This document shows positions 22,001 to 30,133 of a stretch of DNA of 64,000 nucleotides, piece by piece (the first letter of the stretch is position 1; each line of letters starts with the position of its first letter). The stretch covers positions 15,928,001 to 15,992,000 of the forward strand of contig CATNEN010000038.1 of NCBI GenBank assembly GCA_950097015.1, read 5' to 3'. The notes beneath the pieces are model-generated. The model ran no database searches, was not told the origin of the DNA, and worked only from the letters and a program-made list of their open reading frames with translations. Position numbers and translations under genes: made by a program. This stretch comes from Macrostomum hystrix. Taxonomy: Eukaryota > Platyhelminthes > Macrostomidae.

Positions 22001-23858
22001 GGAGCTTTCTCAAATCCTTCAGGAGCTTTCTCAAATCCTTCAGGAGCTTTCTCAAATCCTTCAGGAGCTTTCTCAAATCATTCAGGAGCTTTCTCAAATC
22101 CTTCAGGAGCTTTCTCAAATCCTTCAGGAGCTTTCTCAAATCCTTCAGGAGCTTTCTCAAATCCTTCAGGAGCTTTCTCAAATCCTTCAGGAGCTTTCTC
22201 AAATCCTTCAGGAGCTTTCTCAAATCCTTCAGGAGCTTTCTCAAATCCTTCAGGAGCTTTCTCAAATCCTTCAGGAGCTTTCTCAAATCCTTCAGGAGCT
22301 TTCTCAAATCCTTCAGGAGCTTTCTCAAATCCTTCAGGAGCTTTCTCAAATCCTTCAGGAGCTTTCTCAAATCATTCAGGAGCTTTCTCAAATCCTTCAG
22401 GAGCTTTCTCAAATCCTTCAGGAGCTTTCTCAAATCCTTCAAGAGCTTTCTCAAATCCTTCAGGAGCTTTCTCAAATCATTCAGGAGCTTTCTCAAATCC
22501 TTCAGGAGCTTTCTCAAATCCTTCAGGAGCTTTCTCAAATCCTTCAGGAGCTTTCTCAAATCCTTCAGGAGCTTTCTCAAATCATTCAGGAGCTTTCTCA
22601 AATCATTCAGGAGCTTTCTCAAATCCTTCAGGAGCTTTCTCAAATCCTTCAGGAGCTTTCTCAAATCCTTCAGGAGCTTTCTCAAATCCTTCAGGAGCTT
22701 TCTCAAATCCTTCAGGAGCTTTCTCAAATCCTTCAGGAGCTTTCTCAAATCCTTCAGGAGCTTTCTCAAATCCTTCAGGAGCTTTCTCAAATCCTTCAGG
22801 AGCTTTCTCAAATCCTTCAGGAGCTTTCTCAAATCCTTCAGGAGCTTTCTCAAATCCTTCAGGAGCTTTCTCAAATCCTTCAGGAGCTTTCTCAAATCCT
22901 TCAGGAGCTTTCTCAAATCCTTCAGGAGCTTTCTCAAATCCTTCAGGAGCTTTCTCAAATCCTTCAGGAGCTTTCTCAAATCCTTCAGGAGCTTTCTCAA
23001 ATCCTTCAGGAGCTTTCTCAAATCCTTCAGGAGCTTTCTCAAATCCTTCAGGAGCTTTCTCAAATCCTTCAGGAGCTTTCTCAAATCCTTCAGGAGCTTT
23101 CTCAAATCCTTCAGGAGCTTTCTCAAATCCTTCAGGAGCTTTCTCAAATCCTTCAGGAGCTTTCTCAAATCCTTCAGGAGCTTTCTCAAATCCTTCAGGA
23201 GCTTTCTCAAATCCTTCAGGATAAGGACCAGAATTTCTAGATTTGCTCCCAGGATATGGCTCTGATGCATACCGCTTCACTCCGTGCGAGATCACTCATA
23301 GCCTCTGCTACTCGTCTCAGGTGCTGGGGCGCCCATACTCTGCCGCGCGTAGCCGAAAGCTTCGCTCGCCGCGGTGCCTTTCTGGTCTCGTTGAACAGCC
23401 AGCCGCCGGCGGTGCTCAGCTTCAGCGCTCAGGTGATGCCGCACTCGTGCCGCAGGCAGCAACACCTGACTGGCCGATGCGACAGTGGCAGCCTGTTCAG
23501 ACCAGGCCGGAGAATCAATGTTCTCAGCGGCAGCGTCTGTCAGATGGCCATTGTTGGCAGTAAAACTAGTCTATTAAAATCCAACGTCCCTGCTGATAAC
23601 GCATCGAGCTCTAGTAGCAGCAGTGGTACCAGCAGTACAGCGCGAAAACAATCATCTGCTAGTAGTAAAAATAAGAGGCAACAGCAGCAGTGTACAGGTA
23701 GCAACAATGCCGAGCCTGCCCCGCAACAATTGATTGGTTTGCGTTTCGCTAAACAGGCCGAACTCTTACGGCCCGGAGATCGATTGGTTCTACGCGTTGG
23801 TCATCGCGTGGTGGGTGTTGGGCGAGTTCAACGAATTAACAACCTGCTGCAGAATTGA
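19086..23858 (+). CDS. GTPBP2: GTPBP2, GTP-binding protein of the GTPBP1/GTPBP2 translational GTPase family
   Basis: A translational GTPase of the EF-1alpha/Hbs1 superfamily; GTPBP2 acts with Pelota in rescuing stalled ribosomes. Exons are 19086-19679, 20166-20648, 20853-21424 and 23321-23858, all phase-compatible, giving about 728 aa. Motifs: the family N-terminal block (EYKLKLVRPTSSRLEHLVTQ), P-loop GNLDAGKST at about 230-238, TQGDLDNGRGRARLNLFRH, G3 DLAGH at about 311-315, and G4 TKID at about 367-370. TQG...RARLNLFRH and LNRNRLSC favour GTPBP2 over GTPBP1. Exon 4 starts at 23321 because that acceptor (CTCGTCTCAG) restores phase and leads into ARRGAFLVS, LSGSVCQMAIV and LRPGDRLVLRVG, the C-terminal beta-barrel. 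Acceptors at 23253 or 23241 give the wrong phase. A Gln/His insert lies near residue 455 and a Ser/Gln-rich insert in the last domain. A YAG lies 5 nt before the ATG. Confidence 0.92.
20637..20813 (+). repeat. Tandem duplications of the exon 2 / donor junction in GTPBP2 intron 2
   Basis: The real exon end plus donor (ATTGGGCTGCAGGTGAGAC) is followed in the intron by three imperfect copies: AATTGGCTGGAGGTGAGAC near 20686, AATTGGCTGCAGATGAGAC near 20750, and AATTGGCTGCAGGTGAGAA near 20791. The first and third keep a usable GTGAGA donor; the second has lost its GT. Spacing is 40-65 bp, and short downstream pieces are repeated too (GGGTGTTCTGCT, GGGTGTTTTTT). Confidence 0.8.
21610..23220. repeat. 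21-bp minisatellite in GTPBP2 intron 3
   Basis: About 75 nearly identical copies of a 21-bp unit with core GGAGCTTTCTCAAATCCTTCA. Variants change CCTTC to CATTC. Because 21 is a multiple of three and the unit has no stop, long open frames appear on both strands (heptads SGAFSNP on plus, KLLKDLR and GFEKAPE on minus); these are by-products of the repeat. In gene sense each unit ends with a pyrimidine-rich stretch and TTCAG|G, a 3' splice-site look-alike. Confidence 0.97.
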
Positions 23859-23929
23859 AACTTGCTTCTCTGCGTTCTATTGCGTCTCTTTGATTCTTGA
23901 ATAGGTAGATTTGGAAACTAGTTAGCAGT

Positions 23930-25160
23930 CTCTTGCGCAGGACTGACACTAGTTGGCAGTCTCTTGCACAGGACTGACACCAGTTAGCAGTCTCTTGCAC
24001 AGGACTGGCACCAGTTAGCAGTCTCTTGCGCAGGACTGACCCCAGTTAGCAGTCTCTTGCGCAGGACTGACACACTAGTTTGCAGTCTCTTGCACAGGAC
24101 TGGCACCAGTTAGCAGTCTCTTGCACAGGACTGACACCAGTTAGCAGTCTCTTGCTCAGGACTGACACCAGTTAGCAGTCTCTTGCTCAGGACTGACACC
24201 AGTTAGCAGTCTCTTGCGCAGGACTGACACACTAGTTGGCAGTCTCTTGCACAGGACTGACACCAGTTAGCAGTCTCTTGCTCAGGACTGACACCAGTTA
24301 GCAGTCTCTTGCTCAGGACTGACACCAGTTAGCAGTCTCTTGCTCAGGACTGACACCAGTTAGCAGTCTCTTGCTCAGGACTGACACCAGTTAGCAGTCT
24401 CTTGCGCAGGACTGACACACTAGTTGGCAGTCTCTTGCACAGGACTGACACACTAGTTGGCAGTCTCTTGCACAGGACTGACACCAGTTAGCAGTCTCTT
24501 GCACAGGACTGACACCAGTTAGCAGTCTCTTGCGCAGGACTGACACACTAGTTGGCAGTCTCTTGCTCAGGACTGACACCAGTTAGCAGTCTCTTGCACA
24601 GGACTGACACCAGTTAGCAGTCTCTTGCGCAGGACTGACACACTAGTTGGCAGTCTCTTGCGCAGGACTGACACACTAGTTTGCAGTCTCTTGCACAGGA
24701 CTGGCACCAGTTAGCAGTCTCTTGCGCAGGACTGACACACTAGTTGGCAGTCTCTTGCTCAGGACTGACACCAGTTAGCAGTCTCTTGCGCAGGACTGAC
24801 ACACTAGTTGGCAGTCTCTTGCACAGGACTGACACACTAGTTGGCAGTCTCTTGCACAGGACTGACACCAGTTAGCAGTCTCTTGCACAGGACTGACACC
24901 AGTTAGCAGTCTTGCTCAGGACTGACACCAGTTAGCAGTCTCTTGCTCAGGACTGACACCAGTTAGCAGTCTCTTGCACAGGACTGACACCAGTTAGCAG
25001 TCTCTTGCGCAGGACTGACACACTAGTTGGCAGTCTCTTGCGCAGTACTGACACCAGTTAGCAGTCTCTTGCACAGGACTGACACCAGTTAGCAGTCTCT
25101 TGCGCAGGACTGACACACTAGTTGGCAGTCTCTTGCTCAGGACTGACACCAGTTAGCAGA
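23930..25160. repeat. 31-33-bp minisatellite directly after GTPBP2
   Basis: About 38 copies with core AGTCTCTTGCACAGGACTGA followed by CACCAGTTAGC or CACACTAGTTGGC. The TTGCNCAG position alternates between G, A and T. The array begins about 70 bp after the GTPBP2 stop codon and ends just before the first AATAAA (25205), so it may lie inside the 3' UTR. Confidence 0.95.
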
Positions 25161-25204
25161 CTGTTAAACAGACAAAGTAGCAATGGTTTGACAATGTTGT
25201 CTAA

Positions 25205-25210
25205 AATAAA
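25205..25210 (+). terminator. Candidate GTPBP2 polyadenylation signal
   Basis: AATAAA here is the first canonical signal after the GTPBP2 stop codon that I could find. If used, the 3' UTR would be about 1.35 kb and would contain the whole 31-bp array. No cDNA evidence. Confidence 0.4.
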
Positions 25211-26033
25211 TGAAGCAAGATAAGTGAGCCTTATTATTTTTGTGCGTATTATTCACGTTAGAAGTTTTTTTGTTTTGCAATCGTTTGCAATTCTGCAAGA
25301 TTGTTTTAACAAGGCTGATTCGGTTAAGTTCTTTGTTTTGTCGTTATATTTTTTTAACCAGAAGTTAAAGTTTTGTTTTGTTTTTGTTGCTTAAATTAAC
25401 TAGACAAGTAAACTGATTCTTATCGTTACTTAAAGAAATGTCAGGCAATTGTAGCGCTTTAAGCACTTGAATATATATTGAAGTGTTTAGACAAACGTGT
25501 GCTTTGAGTGATAATTTGTCAGATATCTAGCCCACCCACATGTGGTCATTTCTAAACATGTACGCCCTAATCTAATGTTTGCATGGGTGCCTGTTAAACT
25601 TTCCGCCTAATTTAATTCGAGTGTGTCTTGTTAACTGGCTAAGGAATATTATTATGAGCTCAAATGCTATCGATTTTTAAGGTGTCTCACTATCTAGCTG
25701 CAGCACTTGTTTCATTTTATTCTCATTTGTGTTCTCTATATTGTTTACTTTCTATTATATATATATATATGTTTTATTTTTATTTTATTTTATCAGCAGA
25801 TTTTTTGTCTCCTTTTTTCTATGTACAAAAGTTATACCTAATAAAAACGTTAAAATTCATTAAATAATAAGCTTCTATCGAGCCTTAATACTTTATATTT
25901 AGCTGCACTTAGCATTTCTTTGTCTTCTTTTTGTAATAAAATAATAAAAATTAACGACACCTGGCCCATAATAACTTTTAAACAAATTTAAAAAGGTCAT
26001 AAAAGCCAGGAAATCGAATCGCACTAAATTTTA
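25211..26033. other. AT-rich intergenic DNA, nothing recognised
   Basis: Includes a short TA dinucleotide run near 25757 and T-rich tracts. The 67-codon ORF at 25664 is low complexity and not credible as a gene. Confidence 0.6.
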
Positions 26034-26155
26034 GCCAATCAGCGAGGGTGAATTATCAACCAATCAGCGAGGGTGAAGTATCAACCAATCAGCGAGGGTG
26101 AAGTATCAACCAATCAGCGAGGGTGAAGTATCAACCAATCAGCGACAGTTGATGT
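26034..26155. promoter_or_regulatory. Five CCAAT boxes in a 25-bp tandem array
   Basis: Five copies of CCAATCAGCGAGGGTGAAG at 25-bp spacing (starts near 26035, 26060, 26085, 26110 and 26135; the last diverges after CCAATCAGCGA). CCAATCA is the core of NF-Y sites. Regular spacing could give a real binding platform, or simply reflect a minisatellite. PFN4 begins 1.6 kb to the right. Confidence 0.5.
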
Positions 26156-26159
26156 TTAG

Positions 26160-26265
26160 GAGCTATCGTGAAGTAGGCAGTGGATATTTGAAATACGCCC
26201 CCGTGGTCTTTCCCCATGCAGGGAGAAAAATAGCCTGGCCTTTCTACTGTTAAATAACCAAAAGT
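26160..26265 (+). mobile_element. Solo end of a dispersed fold-back-type repeat
   Basis: Shares GTAGGCAGTGGATATTTGAAATACGCCCCCGTGGTCTTT-type sequence, in shorter pieces, with one arm of the element at 32540-33175 and with 61650-61800. Only one arm is present here. The match is by eye and imperfect. Confidence 0.5.
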
Positions 26266-26419
26266 ATACAAGAAAGCAAACAATATAAGTTACTGTTATG
26301 TAGTTGCATTTGGAATTAACAAAGCTGTTGACCTTAAGAAGAGCCTTATTCATCGTTTCAAAAGCTATCACATACTCATGGACAACTGTACACGTACGCA
26401 AACTATAAAATGAATTTAC

Positions 26420-26890
26420 AAGGCTCAGTAGGAATTGCGGCACCCTCTCTAAGATAAGCGTCTGTTCGCCGCTGTCTAAGCCGGCTAGCCCAGTCTAGCG
26501 CAGCTCCGCCCAGCCAATCACGGCTGGTCCACCCCGCGCAGCCGTGACCAATCAGCTCGCGGGTAGCAGCTAAGCCATCCTCAGCATGGCCAGCGGTGTT
26601 AGGTCGCCTAGACGACTTCAAGCATTCGGCGAAGCTCCGGCTAGCAGGAGGACGTGAACTCCGGACGTAGAACTAACCCGATGCAGGCTGGTCTCGCCGA
26701 GCAGATCGGCGGAAGTGGCATCGGCGCCGGATTCAACGAGAAACTCCAGCAGAGCCGCAGCGTCATTGAGTCACAGTCAGCTACAAGCATGAGCACAGTA
26801 TGACGGACCAGAGTCATAGTGGCGAGCCGCCTCAGCTGAGCATTAGTCGCCACGTATTGCCAATTGGGCCAATTCGCTTATCGTAGTCAT
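26420..26890 (-). pseudogene. Ankyrin-repeat pseudogene fragment
   Basis: Reading the minus strand from about 26760 gives a clear ankyrin pattern (NDAAALLEFLVESGADATSA, then DLLGETSLH, LLLAGASPNA and GDLTPLA). This frame is broken by a TGA after the SPNA motif and a TAG soon after. A second frame then continues with RELIGHGCAG and SRDWLGGAALDWASRLRQRR, the typical helix-loop of a further repeat. Upstream of 26760 stops interrupt the same frame. Two frames and at least three stops over about 470 bp, with no rescuing GT/AG sites seen, indicate a decayed copy. The parent gene is not in the window. Confidence 0.65.
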
Positions 26891-27044
26891 GGCCTAAAAA
26901 CACGTTTTAAAAAATAGGCAACGATATACTATTAGTTATAAAGTAGTATGTTTCGATTATGCTTTTATAAACAACATATTTTGCTATTAGGCGGCTACCC
27001 AAGTGATTTTGAATTAATTTTTAATAGATAATAATAACAATAAT

Positions 27045-27312
27045 TGATTAAAGTTGCCACAATCGGACCCGATGTGCAGCCGCTGCTATTGCGGGGCGGT
27101 TCTGATAGCTTCAAACAGCTGTTCAGTCCATGGACTGGGGGGACGCCACACGAACCATTAATTACCACAACAAATGCTGGTACCAATTTAACAGCTTGGT
27201 GAACTGAAGCAATGCACAGTGAAGTGTCTTATTAAACAGAACAAGTTATTCCAGAGAATTCGGGAATCGAACCCCCGACCTTAAACACTATACCCACTAG
27301 GCTACAAAGAGC
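27045..27312 (-). mobile_element. tRNA-derived SINE, family A
   Basis: Read on the minus strand from about 27312: an A box TAGCCTAGTGGG, a B box GGTTCGATTCC, the body with AGCTGTTAAATTGGTACCAGC, and the shared 3' domain CAGTCCATGGACTGAACAGC, ending in an AT-rich tail. The same order occurs at 29835, 31705, 33552 and 62634. The tRNA-like head is not a functional tRNA gene because it runs straight into the SINE body. Confidence 0.85.
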
Positions 27313-27764
27313 GGTGACTGCTGTTAATGGTCGAAAAGAACTAAAAAAATGAATTGAACAAAGGTGGAAATTCGATTATAAGATACATCAATTTAGCTGC
27401 TTGTATATGAAGTAAAATGTCGTTGATAATGTACGCACAATCGTTAAACGGAGAATATAAAAAGACTCCATGAATGCAGTACATTGTTAGCAAAATACCT
27501 TTCTATACGAGCTAGAAACCACAGTCCATGCATTCCTTCCAGACAAGAAAACTGCAGAACAGAAGAGAGAGAGAGAAGCGAGTGTACAGAGGCTGAGAGA
27601 GGAGACAGGCCGTAAGAGCTGCTTCAGCTGTTGCTCCTAACCTGCTGTACATTTCTCTATCCACACGCCTCTACTAATACATTGGATGCCTGTTGGCTCT
27701 CTTCATCACATATTCCACTCCGTCGTTTGTCTCTAGTCGCATATCGCCGGTCTGCACTGCAGCC

Positions 27765-28166
27765 ATGGCACAGAAGCATCTAATGACAAACGTGAACATG
27801 CTCTACGACAGTCTAATGTCAACTGGGCATGTGCACAGCTGCGCCCTGCTGTCCAGAGCCGATGGCTCAGTACTAGCCAGCAGCGTTGGCTATAGCCCTG
27901 CTCCAGAGCAGCTGCAGGTCGTCCTGGACGCCTTCGCCAGTCCTGCCGAGGCCAGAAAGAATGGCGCCGCTTTTGAAGGCCGCGACTACAAGGTGATGCG
28001 GGCGGACAAGAACTCGGTGTACGCCAGGGCTGGCAAGAAGGGCCTAGTGGCGGTCCGAACCAATGGACACGTCATTCTAGCCACCTACGCGGACGCAATG
28101 TGCCCAGCTGTGTGCATCGAGGCCTGCGAGAAGCTGGGCGAGTATCTCAGATTGAAGGACAAGTAG
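27765..28166 (+). CDS. PFN4: Profilin-4-like protein
   Basis: A single-exon gene, 133 aa, the normal size for profilins. The whole protein follows the vertebrate PFN4 pattern: MLYDSLMSTGHVHSCALLSR at the N-terminus, FEGRDYKVMRADKNSVYAR in the middle, and LATYADAMCPAVCIEACEKL then GEYLR at the C-terminus. PFN4 is the divergent, testis-enriched profilin reported to bind phosphoinositides but not actin or poly-proline well; whether that holds here is inference. The ATG at 27765 was chosen because it starts the profilin homology and a CTGCACTGCAG acceptor ends 2 nt before it. In-frame upstream codons from 27693 would then be non-coding. A purine-rich tract (27545-27620) lies upstream. Confidence 0.93.
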   Translation: MAQKHLMTNVNMLYDSLMSTGHVHSCALLSRADGSVLASSVGYSPAPEQLQVVLDAFASPAEARKNGAAFEGRDYKVMRADKNSVYARAGKKGLVAVRTNGHVILATYADAMCPAVCIEACEKLGEYLRLKDK

Positions 28167-28369
28167 AACTCTACAGACTGGCGACCTTTGCGTGCGGTCG
28201 ATAGGTAGACAATAATAGAATTGTGTAAAGCATTAGGATTCGCATTTTACGAATACACTTATATAAAGGAATTAAATCACCATTCCACTGCTTTGTGTGA
28301 GGTTCTGGGATATTATGCAGGTACTGTTTCTATCGTAAGTCTTTTTGGATATTTGTCACTTAATCTATC

Positions 28370-29003
28370 GTAGTAGGTTTTGGGAGTTGTGACACCATCT
28401 ATCGTAGTAGGTTTTGGGAATTGTGACACCATCTATCGTAGTAGGGTTTGGGAATTGTGACACCATCTATCGTAGTAGGTTTTGGGAGTTGTGACACCAT
28501 CTATCGTAGTAGGTTTTGGGAATTGTGACACCATCTATCGTAGTAGGGTTTGGGAATTGTGACACCATCTATCGTAGTAGGTTTTGGGAATTGTGACACC
28601 ATCTATCGTAGTAGGTTTTGGGAATTGTGACACCATCTATCGTAGTAGGGTTTGGGAATTGTGACACCATCTATCGTAGTAGGGTTTGGGAGTTGTGACA
28701 CCATCTATCGTAGTAGGGTTTGGGAATTGTGACACCATCTATCGTAGTAGGGTTTGGGAATTGTGACACCATCTATCGTAGTAGGGTTTGGGAATTGTGA
28801 CACCATCTATCGTAGTAGGGTTTGGGAATTGTGACACCATCTATCGTAGTAGGCTTTGGGAATTGTGACACCATCTATCGTAGTAGGTTTTGGGAATTGT
28901 GACACCATCTATCGTAGTAGGGTTTGGGAATTGTGACACCATCTATCGTAGTAGGTTTTGGGAATTGTGACACCATCTATCGTAGTAGGGTTTGGGAATT
29001 GTA
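28370..29003. repeat. 34-bp minisatellite downstream of PFN4
   Basis: About 18 copies with core CATCTATCGTAGTAGGTTTT followed by GGGAATTGTGACAC. A G/T variant (GGGTTTGGG or GGTTTTGGG) alternates along the array. It starts about 200 bp after the PFN4 stop. A stray CTATCGTAGTAGG also occurs at about 29306. Confidence 0.95.
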
Positions 29004-29834
29004 ACAAAAATTTATCCGAGCACATTTTTGTGATATTTGACACCATAAATTTGGATAGCCAAGCATGCCTTGCACGGCAACGGTAGTAGATAGGTCACAA
29101 GATAACAAACGGTCCATTACAAGAAAGTAATGCATGCAATATAAATGGCATGGTTTTTCTGATAATATAATGTTATATTTTTAGAATTTTTGCTTACAAA
29201 AAACATGCATGTCGACTTATAAAAACTTTAATAGAGAACATTTCTAAATAGACGCGATTATATTTGAGTTTAGTTTGTGTACCACTTCTTATCCCAGTTT
29301 TTCACTATCGTAGTAGGAGCCTAAATATTAGGCTCCTAAATATTAGCCTAAATCTTATTTAGCAGCCTAAATAAGAAACAAACTAATATTTCTTTAAAGC
29401 AACGAAATGTTTTTATAGCGAAGAAAAATCTTAATAAGCTGAAGTGGCAAATAAAGACATTGTATTTCTGAAAAATTAGACGCAAAGTTGTAAAAAAATG
29501 ATCTAAAGATTTCAAGTGTAAAAAATGTTGTGCGGCAAAGTTCAACAAAATAGGCACGACAATGACTTACGGTATAAGCGTGTAAGAGTTATTTTTTGAC
29601 GACGACATGATATATGATCTGAATAATGATTTCTAAGAAGTGATCACTATAAACACTTAGAAACAGTTATATATTTACGCACTCATCGTAATAAACATTT
29701 CGTCATAGAATATATTGTGCAAAAGTATTTTTAATAATGAGTTGCTCAGGAATAAAACTCAAATCTAAGAAAAACGAAAACGTGGGAAAAATTGTAGTTT
29801 TCCTTTACATTTTTATCAATTTTAAGTAATGTGA
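29004..29834. other. AT-rich intergenic DNA, nothing recognised
   Basis: No gene, RNA or long repeat was identified. The 69-codon minus ORF at 29348 has no recognisable features. A short palindrome built on AGGAGCCTAAATATTAGGCTCCT sits near 29317-29339. Confidence 0.55.
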
Positions 29835-30030
29835 GACAATTGGAGGGTTACTGTTTTAGTGCGTGATTGAAGGTCTGGGGTTCGATTCCCAAATCCACTG
29901 GAACAACTTGTCCTTTAGCAAGGCTGTTGAATGCTGTTAAAAGGGTGCCAGAATTTGCTGGGGAAATTGAGTTTGGGTGTGGCGCCACACCAGTCCATGG
30001 ACTGAACAGCTGTACGCTGTAAATTGAATA
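29835..30030 (+). mobile_element. tRNA-derived SINE, family A
   Basis: Plus-strand copy: the B box GGTTCGATTCCC near 29880, a TGTCCTTTAGCAAGG motif, the body GGGGAAATTGAGTTTGGGTG, and the 3' domain CCAGTCCATGGACTGAACAG at about 29991. The A-box region is degenerate. It lies just beyond the 3' end of the RNA ligase-like gene. Confidence 0.8.
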
Positions 30031-30133
30031 ACTAATTATTTTGTTACTACTAATTGTCAAAATGGATAACAAATAAAGTCAGGACATTATCTCTACGCCT
30101 GCAAACCTAGCCATAGAGACTAAAGAATTCAAA

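Noticed and set aside
21530-23295. Very long ORFs on both strands (564, 531 and 230 codons) with heptad repeats
   Set aside because: They are by-products of a stop-free 21-bp intronic minisatellite. None has its own start context. Only the splice-linked alternative for the plus frame is kept, as a finding.
23253-23320. GTPBP2 exon 4 starting at 23253 or 23241
   Set aside because: Both acceptors put the conserved C-terminal frame out of phase with exon 3. The acceptor at 23320/23321 restores it and follows a better pyrimidine tract.
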